Positions 1 through 11,300 of a stretch of 51,686 nt of DNA are shown here, one piece after another (position 1 is the stretch's first letter; every line of letters begins with the position of its first letter). Under the pieces are notes generated by a model. It ran no database searches, had not been told where the DNA came from, and worked only from the letters and a program-made list of their open reading frames with translations. Made by a program: the position numbers and the translations under genes. The stretch spans positions 1 through 51,686 of the forward strand of contig JBNGIQ010009103.1 in the NCBI GenBank assembly GCA_049999765.1, given 5' to 3'. This stretch comes from Phaeoceros laevis. Lineage: Eukaryota > Anthocerotophyta > Anthocerotopsida > Notothyladales.

Positions 1-1829
1 AAGGCAAGCAAAAGTAACATCGTTAGCCAGATTGAGGCCCACCTCCTCCATTCGTCTATACATAACAAACGCCTCTTGGCCGAGACCTTGCTGTGCATAC
101 CCGGCGATCAGCGCTGTCCATGTCACCACATCCTTTATGTCCATGCTGTCAAAAACCTGGCGTGCACCTTCCAGCTCACCACATTTTGCATATATGTCCA
201 CCAGGCAGGTGCCCACCACTACATCATCCAGCAGTCCTTTTTTGACAATCTTTGAGTGAAGCTCCCTGCCCTTCTGTACGGCACCAGTGCTTGCACATGC
301 CTTCAGAAGGCAAGCAAAAGTAACATTGTTAGCCGGAATGAGGCCCGCCTCCTCCATTTGACCATACACAACAAGCGCCTCTTGGCCGGGTCCTTTCTGT
401 GCATACCCGGCGATCAGCGCTGTCCATGTCACCACATTCTTTGTGTCCATGCTGTCAAAAACCTGGCGCGCATCTTCCAGCTCACCACATTTTGCATACA
501 TGTCCACCAGGCAGGTGCCCAGCACTACATCATCCAGCAGACCTCTTTGACAATCCTTGAGTGCAGCTCCTTGCAAGGCACCAGTACTTGCACACGCCTT
601 CAGAAGGCAAATAAAAGTCACATGGTCAGCCNNNNNNNNNNNNNNNNNNNNNNNNNNNNNNNNNNNNNNNNNNNNNNNNNNNNNNNNNNNNNNNNNNNNN
701 NNNNNNNNNNNNNNNNNNNNNNNNNNNNNNNCCATGTCACCACATTCTTTGTGTCCATGCTGTCAAAAACCTGGCGCGTATCTTCCAGCTCACCACATTT
801 TGCATACATGTCCACCAGGCAGGTGCCAACAACCATGTCAGTAGGATTGCCACTGTGCAACACATCAGAGTGCACTTTTCTGCCAGATTCCAAGTCACTG
901 GCAAATGCACAAGCTTGAAGGGCAGCTAGAAAGACGTAACCATTCGCCTTCACTCCTGACCTACGCATCTCCCGGTAGAGTCGTATTGCCTCCTTCGGTT
1001 TTCCGTGCTTAGCATGTGCAGAGATTATGGAAAACCACATGAACACATCTGGTTTCCCTACCCTGTTGAACACATCCATGGCCTCCTGTAGCCTACCTCC
1101 ACATGCATACATGCGCAAGAGATGGTTTCCCACAAAGGCGTTGGGTCCGTACCCAAGCTTGACAGTGAGATCATCAAGTCGTCGCCCCAACACAAGATTT
1201 TTTTCAGCCCCGCATATCCGAATGACTCTATACAGCAGAGAGGTGGACACACGAGATTGTTTCTCCGCCAAGACGGTCAAAGCGTCCACTGCTGGACTTA
1301 GCTGCCCATTCTCACAAAGTTGTTCGATTACAGCCTGAGCCGTTCCGTGCCCTTGGCACTCTGGCACCGTCGGAGCAGCAGCATTATGATGCAACAAGGG
1401 GTTGGATGTAGGCTGAGCAGACCGTCCAACCTGCTTGTCCAAGGCAGCCAGCTCTGCATCCACCCAGTCAGGCTTGTAGAAGTTGTTCAGCCACAGGGGC
1501 TCATTGGACTCCTTGTGCCTGAAGTCGGGAGAGCGCGCGCTCTTCGTGCTCGTCCTGCAGTCCCACCACAATGTGGGGTCCACGAAATACTGCCTCCACA
1601 ACAACTCTTGTCGTTCTCCTGCACTGATATTATCCGTTATGCATAGCTTGGCTGCTAAGCCACAGCACGGCACAAATGTGCGGCTTGTGTAAATCCATTG
1701 CCTCGGAGGCATATTTAACCTCCCCTCCAGCTCCAAGGTGTGAGCCTGCCTCTCAGCTGCTGGCATCGAAAACCGCTGATGTTGCATCCCGTTGGTGGTG
1801 CGCAACGGTAGGTGGAGGAAATGCGCCAT
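1..1829 (-). CDS. PDF-motif PPR protein, 5' part (runs off left edge, contains gap)
   Basis: The start is the ATG at 1829; a stop lies just upstream in this frame. About residues 70-130 hold an OSB-type PDF motif: WRQYFVDPTLWWD, then SPDFRHK, then WLNNFYKPDWV. In OSB proteins this motif binds single-stranded DNA in organelles. A linker follows, then P-L-S type PPR motifs from about residue 170 ([37 protein letters not shown]). PPR tracts bind organellar RNA. The frame is open to the N gap at 631 and, allowing for unknown gap length, open again from 631 to 1 with two more full repeat cycles. Near 570-590 two small deletions cancel each other, giving a locally scrambled helix without a stop. 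The C-terminal E/DYW part, if any, lies outside. The N-terminus is basic and Ser/Thr-rich, compatible with an organelle presequence (inference). A paralogue lies at 34240-37418. Confidence 0.82.
632..731. other. Assembly gap, 100 N
   Basis: A run of exactly 100 N inside the PPR tract. The round size suggests a placeholder. The frame is not kept across it at face value, so its real length is probably different. Confidence 0.98.
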
Positions 1830-2819
1830 CGCTACCTTTGCAAAAACTGGAACACTTGGCTATGGCGGCCCTCGGACTGGGAAATGTTATCCAGGTAAGG
1901 TGCAGCCACAAGCCACAGTGGCTTGCCGTTTGAACTGGAAGCACCAGCAGCGGGGACATTTGTCGGAAAAGTCACGACACCTGGCCTGGCCTCCCTATTC
2001 CAACCGCGAGGCAGGGTGCCTCCTCCCTCCCTGCGCATGCTGGGCGCCACCCTGCTGGTGGGCATCGCCTTCCTGTGCAAGAAGCTATATGGCACGCCTG
2101 CAGAACTTCACATTAATAATAAAGAATTATTTCGTAAGAATTTACGGAAAAGGCACATCCTTCAAATGGCCCATTTTATGTAGACGATCTGATGTAGATA
2201 AGGTTGCATCCACAAATACCATAATCTAATTTTGATGAAATTTTTGTGTCCATGTCACTAACTACATATATGCACTATAAGACTAAGCATATATGTTACC
2301 TATGTGCTGATTATGGTACTCATATGATAAAAATCCATATAGCGACCATAAAAAAACCATATGATTTCTCCAATTGTGATTAATGTGGAACTTGTACGGA
2401 CATAGGTATGACATATGTATATATCATCATACACAACTATGTACAAAGGCGATACAACATATATATGGATTATGTATGAGTCACTTCGGTATGGCCCATA
2501 TATAGATAACGTACAACTACCATGAAAAAAAAATCACATGGCTTCCATAGAAGAGCCATATGAAGCGGTTTCCATACAGCCTCCATATGGAAACTGCTTG
2601 CCTCGGAATTTGTGATGACCAATGTTGCAACATATTCAAAGCAGGTGACTGCGTTTTAGAGGGACTGTAGTATCCCGTTTTCAAGGAACCGTATGGTCCA
2701 ATAGGCAAGTCCAGAAGAATTTCCTGAGCAAACCGAAAATTAAAAACTCCCGAAGGAGGCTGCAACAGGAACATATCATAGCTGTCAAACAAAAAGCTTG
2801 AAACACAATGCCATTTTTT
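1830..2819. other. Upstream region of PPR gene; no clear gene
   Basis: Minus-strand ORF 2095-1832 lies directly 5' of the PPR start and ends in a stop next to its ATG. It could be leader sequence or an upstream ORF, but I recognise nothing in it. From about 2240 the DNA is AT-rich with many CATATG words and holds one good hairpin at 2563-2599. Confidence 0.5.
2563..2599. repeat. Inverted repeat (hairpin), 14-bp arms
   Basis: AAGCGGTTTCCATA at 2563-2576 pairs with TATGGAAACTGCTT at 2586-2599 with one mismatch and a 9-nt loop. The surrounding 300 bp are AT-rich with repeated CCATATG words, which resembles a MITE-type sequence. No target duplication was found. Confidence 0.6.
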
Positions 2820-2950
2820 AACACACACACACACCCGAGGAACACCAAGTGTGTGTGTGTGTTTGAGGAGGTTATCGGTCCCATGAAGGGTCCCCCCCTT
2901 GCCCTTGCTGGAGCATCCGCATGCGGGCGGGTACAAGAATTTTTAATTTC
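2820..2950 (-). repeat. Microsatellite-hairpin repeat family, copy 1
   Basis: (AC)n at 2820-2835, a 13-nt spacer, then (GT)n at 2849-2862 form a hairpin. The family signature TTTGAGGAGGTTATCGG follows, then a C-rich block and GGGTACAAGAA. Read on the minus strand, the element ends AACCTCCTCAAA-(AC)n. Closest relative in the window is 14861-14969. It lies 140 bp before a Copia gag, so an LTR origin for this copy cannot be excluded. Confidence 0.7.
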
Positions 2951-3089
2951 TTCGGTGGAGCCGAATATTTTATGCCTCCAATTGATGATTGGAGCGCTTT
3001 ACATGGTCTACTTCCTCTAGCATAAAGACGTTATTGACCATTTCAAGCATTATTTGGCTTATGCTTAGAGACACATTGGCAACAAACTA

Positions 3090-5570
3090 AAATCCTTTAT
3101 TTTGACAATACTAGAGAACTTTCTAAAGGACACTTGATATTTGGGCACTACGAGTCCAGACAATCTTAAAGAAAATGGGCTGTGGGGAGTTGTCACTGGG
3201 ACTGTACCTAAGCCACCGACTAGTGCACCAGCTGCAGAGATTGAAGCATGGGAGAAGCTCGACCTTTGAGCACTTGGAGTGATCCAGTCCGCACTGGATG
3301 GATTTATAATGTCACATACCCAAGATGTTGAATCAACCAAGGCAGTTTGGGACTCCCTCTTGCAAACCTATCAAGTTATAAACGGCTCTTCAATGGTGGG
3401 TGCCACAAGAACGTTCTATAACTGTAAAATGCGAGAGAATAAATGAGTAGAACAACACGTGCTAAAATTCAGGTAGCTGAGATCCAAGCTTACATCAAGT
3501 GGTACAAAGACCACGAAGATGCAAGCAGTTGTGGCGTGGCGCTTCTTCTTTCCCTCCCAGCAGGCTCTAGGACTTTTGTAAGCAATCAAAGCTCAGGTCC
3601 CGTGAGGGACACCCTGATGGTAGGGCGCGAGCCCTGCCATCAGGCCGGGGCGGGGGTTCGATTCCAAACCCCTGCCACCAGGCAGCCCCTCTTGCCCACC
3701 CCCTTGCGGGGCCGGCAAGCAAGGGGCCACGTGGCGGGCTGCCACCACCGGGCGTGTGCCCCTTGGGGCAGGAGCCCTCACAACCGTGGGCCAACCCGCG
3801 ATGGTTTGGTGTTCGGGTGTCGTGATGGCGACTGGCGGCGCGCTTGGCGAAGACTGGCCGGGGTGGAGCCCCTTCAAGGGGGGCTCGTGAGTCCTGGCTC
3901 ATGAGTTGTGCGGCTCGCACACCGGCTCGGCGGGGGTTAGGCTTGCTACTTGGCCTTAAGGGCAACGGAAAACGTCGCGGTTGCTCATGTTGGGAGTGCA
4001 ATGAAGATTCTAATAGCTTGGGCATAGCGGACATGGAAAAAGAATAGGCACATTAGGATGTAAAGTGTAATGTGTACAAATTTGTGTCTAATATGAAAAA
4101 CCGCCGTGATTCACTAAAAAAAAAAGCAATCAAAGCTCAGCGCTGTGCCAAGCAGCCCAAGCTACACCAGCAGGAGGAACACCTGCAGTAACATTGTCTG
4201 ATCTAATCGGTGCTCTTCTCAGAGGAAGAGACAACCCGGACTGCTAATCACGGTGGTACCTCCCTCCGGGGAGAGTCCTCGAATAGGGCGCTCTATGCAA
4301 ACAAGGGGCCTAGGAGACAGCCATCTCGACAACCTTGGCCACCAAGCAGTAGCAGTATCAACAATGCTTACAAGAAGCATTCACTTCAAACTCTAGTCAA
4401 GAAAAACGGACTCTGCAATTGGTGTCTCATTCCAGGTCACCGGGAAGCTGACTGTTGGAAGAAGAAGGCCAACGAGCCGAGGCGTACAGCCCCGCTTGAA
4501 TCCCACATTGTACAGCGTAAGGCCAACACATTACTGGAAGTTTGCAAGGTTTCCACAGCCTCCAATAAAGCACGCCTGGTTTATAGACTCCGGGGCTTCA
4601 TCTCACATCTATCACTGCCAAAAATCATTTACAGAATATAGACAAGTGCCTCCGGGTCAGTTTGTCCTTCTTGGGGATGATAGTGGTTTGCAAATCGACG
4701 GTATAGGTTCAGTACCAGTTACCTTAATCGACAAGACCACACTAATACTCAAAGATGTCTTGCACGTACCATCCATGGTCAAGAATCTTGTATCAGTTCG
4801 AAAGTTGACCACACAAAAAATTCTGAATGTGTCCTTCACGGGTCTGCATTGTTAGTAGCACTTGTCACTGATCCACAGTACAAGAACAAGGTGTTAGCAA
4901 TCGAGGCCCCATTCCATGATTTGTATCAGCTTAACATAACCTCCAAGCGAGGTCTAAAACCAACAGTGCACAAGTCAATGTAAGCCAAGAAACCAAGCAG
5001 AAGGATACTGCAATGCTGTGGCATTGTTGCCTCGGCACGTCAACTTTGAAAAGCTCAAAAACATGGTGGCCAGCACTACTTTGTAGAGAGAAAAAATTCA
5101 TGCTCCAGTTTGCTGACAAGCAGTTCTGTGAGGCATGCGTATTTGGGAAACACCAACGCCTCCCATACACTGATAAGAATCCAACTCGTGCTACAAAGTT
5201 ACTGGAAGTGGTCCACTCTGACCTCTGCGGCCCAATGTCCACAACTTCACTGGGAGGAGCACTGCACATACTTTCCTTCCTCGACGACTAGAGCAAGTAC
5301 GTTGTGGTATATCTCATCAAACATAAAATTCAGACACTTGGCTGTTTCAAGGAGTATGTTACTTTTGCCCAGAGGCAAACTAGAGAGCTAATAAAAACCC
5401 TGCATAGCGACAATGGAGGAGAGTACAGGTCAGATGCTTTTACGGATTATTGTAAGGAGTTGGGGATTCATAGGCAACTTACTGTACTTTATACTTCCTC
5501 CCAAAATCCGTTGGCGGAGTTGAACAACAAGCACCTTCAGTCTGCAGCCAAAGCTATCGCAATAAGAAAA
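3090..5570 (+). mobile_element. Ty1/Copia retrotransposon remnant: gag, protease, integrase
   Basis: Translated pieces in shifting frames follow Copia order. A UBN2-type gag comes first (AWEKLDL, then VWDSLLQTYQV, about 3240-3480). A CX2CX4HX4C zinc knuckle follows (CNWCLIPGHREADC, about 4409-4470), then aspartic protease FIDSGASSHI (about 4580), GAG-pre-integrase (LWHCCLG, 5013) and an integrase core with HSDLCGPM (about 5215) and LHSDNGGEY (about 5400). The gag is split by a SINE (3597-4124). There are several stops (for example TAG at 5289) and a frameshift near 4540. Homology ends inside integrase near 5570, so the C-terminal integrase is missing. RT and RNase H of a Copia in the same orientation appear at 13323-14860. 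Not functional. Confidence 0.92.
3597..4124 (+). mobile_element. tRNA-derived SINE nested in Copia gag
   Basis: The head carries RNA polymerase III-like promoter boxes: an A-box-like TGGTAGGGCGCGAG (about 3616) and a near-perfect B box GGTTCGATTCC (about 3656-3666). The body is GC-rich, about 400 bp, and the element ends in an A10 tail at about 4115-4124. The 16-bp direct repeat AGCAATCAAAGCTCAG flanks it at 3581-3596 and 4125-4140, as expected of LINE-assisted insertion. At about 528 bp it is long for a plant SINE. The perfect target duplication and tail suggest insertion more recent than the decay of the host Copia. Confidence 0.93.
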
Positions 5571-6060
5571 CCTTGTTTTTACAATGAGCAATTGCAACGT
5601 GTTTTGCACGTTTTACAACGTTTTTGGGAGAAATTACGCCGTTACAGCGGACTTGGTCACCGGGGCCCCTCCATTGCTAATGTCGGAGTATTCTTCTGTT
5701 GTTGACGCTATAATCGGACCCGTTGTAATGCTGATGTAACAGGACCACGTTGTATTGCGCTGTAATCGGACCCTGTCTGCTGCCCGATCTGGGCAGATAA
5801 AAAGTACAGGTAAAAGTACAGGTAAAAGTAAAATTAAAAGTAAAAGTAAAAGTAAAAGATGAAACTGACATGGTAAATAATAGAAGATCAAATATAAAAT
5901 TTAATATTTTTAACCTTTTACTATCCATTTTACTATGGCTTACAAGGCCGTTGTAATCGGGCCAACATCGCCAATGTAAAAAGTACATTAATATTGTAAT
6001 TAAAACACACGCTTGCCGCTTCATATTACAACGAATTGGTTACAACGCCATCCATCGTAA
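5571..6060. repeat. Degenerate palindromic region rich in GTTGTAA/TTACAAC
   Basis: Words such as TTACAACG, GTTGTAAT and TAATCGGACCC occur in both orientations, in two arms (about 5590-5770 and 5940-6060) around an AT-rich core. This could be the end of a DNA transposon with long degenerate TIRs. No target duplication or transposase was recognised. Confidence 0.35.
5799..5859. repeat. Simple repeat, AAAAGT-type
   Basis: Two AAAAGTACAGGT units are followed by five to six AAAAGTA/AAAATTA units. Confidence 0.85.
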
Positions 6061-6177
6061 TATGATGTTTGTGCACAAAATGGAAACCACACCAAAAACC
6101 ACACAAAATGCAAAGCTGGCTGCCTGGCTGACCCCTACAACTAGCCTCTTCAAATATTACACACACACACTAGCCTC

Positions 6178-6570
6178 TTACACAAAACACAAAAATGTCT
6201 GCCTGCCTGAGGGTGGTGTGCGCACCACCACCACCTTAGCCTCTGAGGAAGTGGCCTCACCCGAACCTCTTTTCTTCTTGCGTGCACCACCTGTTGCCTT
6301 GCTTGCAGACTTGCGCTTGGAGGAACTTGCCTCACCACTCTCCTCAGCCATGTCCACATCAACCTGCGGTTCCATACCCTTGCTGATGCCCCCTTCAGCA
6401 GTTTCTCCTACCTACAACGAAGGCAACACTAATTAGGCCCAACCCTGCATATCAAAAAATCACTAAGCTTCATGCCCATGTACTCACCTAGTTGTTCGGA
6501 CAGGCCTTTCATGTACTTGAAGGTCCAATCCTTCACCGTCCCAACAATCAGCCTCCGGCAAATTTCCGCT
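6178..6570 (-). CDS. Possible small spliced gene with nuclear-localisation-like basic tail
   Basis: Minus-strand ORF 6375-6178 reads EESGEASSSKRKSASK followed by GARKKKRGSGE, two basic clusters typical of nuclear proteins. Upstream, a segment ending at about 6487 (VKDWTFKYMKGLSEQL) is followed by a GTGAGT donor. An acceptor TAG near 6413 joins it in frame to the basic exon. A convincing start was not found; ATG in YMKGLSEQL is possible. It may be the DNA-binding partner ORF of a Harbinger-like transposon, but that is a guess from size and composition only. Confidence 0.28.
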
Positions 6571-6639
6571 GTAAGCAAGTATGGCAACAAAAATAATGTG
6601 AGTAGTGCACGTCTTCACACGTGTGGCTTACCATGAATG

Positions 6640-7225
6640 CGAACTGTGGCCTAGGCAACGACAACAGCACGACCAGCTCCTCCTCATGCCTTGGCAACCT
6701 CAAAAAAAACACACAAAACCAAATGCTAGTATGCCTCCTAGGGGCTCGAAACCTGCAGTCCCAACTTGGGGAAAATGAACAGACCCTCCTCCACATCATC
6801 TCGAACACACAAAACACAACTCTTTCAAACAACAACTCCAACACACAAAATATACTCGAACAGCAACTCCAACACACATATATAACACAAAACCAAGTGT
6901 CAGCCCTCCTCAGTGCAGGCCCTCCTCAGAGCTCGGTAGTTCCAGGCTGGCAGGCCTCCTCCAAGCTTGGAACTAGCATCCTCCCTCTTGGGAAAAACAA
7001 AAACCTCCTCACTGCACACCTCGCCACGTCCACGCTGGCAGGCCAAGCTGCAAGCCCTCCCTCCTCAGTGCTCGGATACTGCAAGCAGACCCTCCTAAGG
7101 GCTCGGAACCAGCCCAAAAAATCAGTGACTGTCCCTCCTCGGGCCTCGGCACTTCACAACCTCTTACATCCCTCCTCGGGACGTGAGATGTTGTGAAGTT
7201 CAAAAAAAGGTTTGAACTACGGGCA
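6640..7225. other. Low-complexity region with degenerate CCTCCTC..GCTCGG units
   Basis: ACACAAAAC-rich and CCTCCTCAGnGCTCGG-like units recur about six times between 6730 and 7180. A 191-codon plus ORF (6621-7196) spans it. Its Ser/Asn/Gln/Leu-rich product looks like translated repeat, so I do not call it a gene. Confidence 0.5.
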
Positions 7226-7239
7226 AACGTCCCCCAATC

Positions 7240-7515
7240 GCTACCGGGATGGTGGGCGTTTGCCATACTAGTACGTTGGTAACATGGGGTGAATCAGTAC
7301 TGGGATGGAGGGCGCATTAGTAAGTTAGTAACCCCGGGTGAACCAGTACTGGGATGGGGGGCGTACTAGTAAGTTAGTAACTCCACCATAAATCATCACT
7401 GGGATGGGGGGCGTGCAAGTTAGTTAGTAACTCCACCATGAATCAGCATTGAGATGGGGGGCGTACTAGTAAATTAGTAACTCCACCATGAATCAGCACT
7501 GGGATGGGGGGCAAA
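7240..7515. repeat. Minisatellite, about 50-bp unit, about 5.5 copies
   Basis: The unit contains ACTGGGATGGGGGGCGTA, then CTAGTAAGTTAGTAAC and TCCACCATGAATCAGC. GGGATGG recurs at roughly 50-bp spacing from 7241 to 7500. The first part also forms an inverted repeat: GGGCAAACGTCCCCC near 7223 against GGTGGGCGTTTGCC near 7251. Confidence 0.88.
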
Positions 7516-8104
7516 CACGGGCAGGTCGAGATTGCTTGCAGCGCCAAACACTAGCAAGGACAAGGTATTTCTTCCCTTTTCATTGATTTTTGATCAGGCC
7601 TCAACAACTATGATGCACCAACAACCATGAGGAAGCATGCATGTATACTTAGAAAGATTGCGTTTTATTTCAAACAAGTCTAGACAGCAATGATGCACCA
7701 TCAGTCATAGGAGGGCAAATTCTTGTGTGGACCCCGTTCAGGTTGTTTCCTGATTTTTTCAGATACTTGTCTCATGGCGTATTCAGCCTGTCTGGCTTTG
7801 GACAAGAGAGCCTGTCTGGCATTGTGGTACTCCTGTCTGGAGACTTGGTATGGTACTGGCAACAATGCTAGCAGGATGCAAAAAACGCCTTTCAGATGTG
7901 TGACACATTCTATCGTTGCGAAAAGATAATGTAGGTACTCGGGACTTACTACATGACTAACCCAAACGAGGTTACTAACATTGTTTCAAATGTCTTGCCT
8001 GTAGCAGGGCTGCTGCATATCGGCATACTACATTTGCAAAAAGACGCAGCAAGGACTGTAAACCAACATCTTGCACACCGTCTTTTAGGATCACCAAGGG
8101 CATA

Positions 8105-9165
8105 TGGAGGTGAGCCATGCCTCTCCCACTTCTCATCAGTACTAAGTGGGCTCATCGCAAGAGTTTCTGGAAGCACTTTTGGTAAACTTTCCCCTTTTGG
8201 TGATCTGGGCAAAAAACCTACACATACATTTTTGCCAGGTTGTTAGTGGCCTAGACTAACGTCTAACGTTGCTGCCAGGACTCTACCATTCACTAGGTTG
8301 CTTATCATTCATGGCGGCCAGCAGAAATGTAGGGAATCCACAAGTACAACAATGTAAATACCGCTTCCTGTGATTGCTGAGACATCGCAGCTGCCTTGCC
8401 CTGTTCAAAAAGTGCTTTGCCTGCAACCCGTTGCGTTTTGCAGTCCCGGTTGGGAGAATCAGATGTAAAGCAGGCGAAAGGGGTGCCACAAAGAAGGCTC
8501 GGTTTTAAACGGGCAAATGGACAACCGGGAAAAGACTGAGGGATTGGGCAGCCAAGAGCTAGGACTTGTAAGTGCTGGGTATAGTGGATGGCTGTAGGTA
8601 AGTAGAGACAAATGACAAGTGCTGGTATGGCGATTTCTGCAAAAAAAAGACTTTGAACCCTTGTTGGTAACCGCAGGGCTACCCAGAGCTAAGCCAAATG
8701 ATATAGGGCGGGGAGGAAACCAGGGTTTGATCAACTGTTGGACAGAAAAAGTGTCTGAAAGGTAGACTCAGAGGAGCAATTACAGTACTGGCACTAGATG
8801 TGCAGGAGGCAAGGTAGAGGCTGGTCAAATATTTGCAAGTGTTGACAAAACAGTAAAGGCTAGCAAATGGACTGGGAGCACACTGAAGCTTGCAAAGGAT
8901 CTCGTGAATGACAGTAGAGCTGTGAGAACATTTGGATAGTGCAAACAGGAAAAGGCTTGAGGCAGAATGCCAGGAAAACCCAATTGCGTAAGCAGGACTG
9001 AGGGAGAAGGCCGGACAGAGCTCAAGACTGGCAGATATCGGGAACTTTAGGTAGAGCAGCAGGAAGACGAGGCTGTGAGGAGATCAGACAGAAAGGGAAG
9101 GCGAGACAAATAGAAAGCTTGTATTTTGTGGCGGGGCAAGTGCTCTCTTATATAGACATTACCAC
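8105..9165 (+). repeat. Non-coding repeat family R, copy 1 (diverged)
   Basis: The core resembles CACTTCTCATCAGTACTAAG (about 8122) and GAGTTTCTGGAAGC (about 8160). About 1 kb later come a purine-rich tract and TCTTATATAG (9147). It is the weakest of four copies and may be an LTR relic. Confidence 0.4.
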
Positions 9166-10154
9166 TCAGCCGCTCATAAATGCAAAACGACCATACTTAG
9201 TATGCTTCAGGTCAAGAACGCATAAAAAATTTGTCTACCTGCCCTTCTGGCTGCGGAAGAGTTATTAGGCCCACTGGTCCCAGTGATGTGGCCGTATTAG
9301 GCTAGCCCAGCTGTGTTACCGGTTATAAACAACTTTCATTGTTTATGCTATACCACCGCCACCCAGGTTGGCCTGGCAAAAGATCTTGTCAGTTCCAGAA
9401 TGTGCTACGTTTCACACTCGTAAAAAATCTTTTCACGGCACACTTACTAACAAAGCTGCACGTAGCAACATATAAAGTAATGTATGAAGCACTGTATGAT
9501 ACGTCTGTACCTGCTTATACGCATTCGAGATAGTAGGCCACTGGTCTTGTGCCTACAGCCATGGCAGTCCCGTTTTTCCGTTATGTCAAGCAGTCTGCAT
9601 CCCAATTATATATGCATTTCTAAACAACACACAAGGTAAATCAAAATGGCATCTTAATGACATCATTTTGTTTACAAAAACACACATACATACTGCAAAC
9701 GCAGTATTTCCGGTACACACACACACGATTTCCAATATAAGACTTTGAATGTTTTTTTGAAAGTAACTGAAAATGACATGGTGACATTGCCTCCTTCAAG
9801 GTCCCAACTACGGTCATGCAGGCTGACAGGTCCTTTTTGCTTTGTGCAGGGATCCCGACAGGTTCTTGGTGGGTGTCTCCGATTTGATAACCCGAGCATG
9901 AAGTCCCTTGGGCTAGATCCAGAGAGGTGTTTGTATCCTTGAAGCTTTCATGTGTTATTCATGAAATCTGCAGAAGTATTGTCATTGCTCTTCGATCAAG
10001 TAGGTGCAGCTATCTGCAAACTAGGTTGCAGCAGCATTCCCTGGGATCGTTTATGAAGTCATGCTAGTTACAATGCCAACATAGTGCACAGATTGGACAA
10101 AATATGCTGCAAAATACCAATTTCCGCACATTTGTCAATCATTTCGCAGAGCAA

Positions 10155-11300
10155 GCATCTGTATGGTAGGTATAGACCTCCACTTCTCCTTCATCAGTGC
10201 CAAAGAAGTATCATGGCCCAGGTTTCTGGTGGTCCATTGGCAGACCTAGGTCCTGCAAAGCTCTTGTGCGAGTTTGTGAAAATTAATCTGCAATCAATCC
10301 ATCTAATCCCGACTCTAACTGCCTACTGTTTGTTACTTAGCAGGATGCACCTACTCAGTTATACAGCAACTCAACTCATGCTTGAAGATGTCAAGGAAAG
10401 TAGGAGCATTGTTCAGATAATCGTACCTTGCACTAACCCACAGTCTTTTGTACAAGTTTCTTTATAGCAGAACGTTTTCTAAACATGGTCAGCAGCATCA
10501 AATAGTGCATTCAATTTGCACGTTCACTACAACAGGCTTCAAACGTTGTTTTTGCATACCTGAATTATCGTTTTTCAGGCATGGACAACGTTCCTATTCA
10601 AGACAATTTTTGCACAAGGGTTTTGACCAGACACAACATTCCGTTTACTCTGGACAGCTAAGTACTCTTGCAATTACAGTTAAGCAAACATCATGCCTCA
10701 ATAAGGATTCCAAAACCCAAAGAAACCAAATTATAAACATGAACTCATGCTGCTTCTTACAGATTGTGAAGACAGTGGTTGCGACATGATTTTCAGCCGC
10801 TAAATCATGGACCAAGCAAGTACTATAGTATGCTGCGTAGCTTCCCTCTTGAAGCCCCCTTCTTCACTTCTCAATCCCTTGAGCTTTCAGCAAAAACAGG
10901 TTTTCTAACAGGTTGCTGTTGCACTGCAGGAGGGATACTGGTGTTTGCGATTTTGAGATGGCAGAATGCTGGTAGACACCAGAGGAGGGGAGGACTGGAG
11001 CTATTTGACGCCAAACTGTAGATTCTTCCAAAGAAGTGAGGACAGTTGCCAGCTAGGGTCAGACAACAAGAGGGTAAGGCAAGGTGAGAGCAATGCAGTT
11101 GCAAATACTTGCAGAGGGACTGCCCAACAAGTATTTGAGCAAGGGAAGGCAGGTAGAAAAAACAGAAGGTGACGGTGGGTAGCACTGGAGCCCGCAAGCT
11201 CAGCTGATTGCAGACATGAGGACTAGTTAGAAGGTTTGGTGCAAGACAGAGATCACTGAGAAAAAAAGTGTGTCTTAGGTAGCTATTTATCGTACTATGG
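10155..11300 (+). repeat. Non-coding repeat family R, copy 2
   Basis: The core near 10168-10260 includes CTTCATCAGTGCCAAAG, then CCAGGTTTCTGGTGGTCCAT and TTGGCAGACCTAGGTCCTGC. These are shared with 37540-37625 and 40545-40625. A purine-rich region and TATTTATCG (about 11283) follow. Confidence 0.65.

Noticed and set aside
2820-2950. Rho-independent terminator or hammerhead ribozyme in the repeat family
   Set aside because: The host is eukaryotic, and I found no CTGATGA...GAAA core near any copy.
3597-3680. tRNA gene
   Set aside because: It has tRNA-like promoter boxes, but it is followed by a 400-bp body and A-tail inside a 16-bp target duplication, so it is a SINE head.
7240-7515. CRISPR-like array
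   Set aside because: Whole units repeat with no unique spacers, and the context is a plant nucleus; it is a minisatellite.
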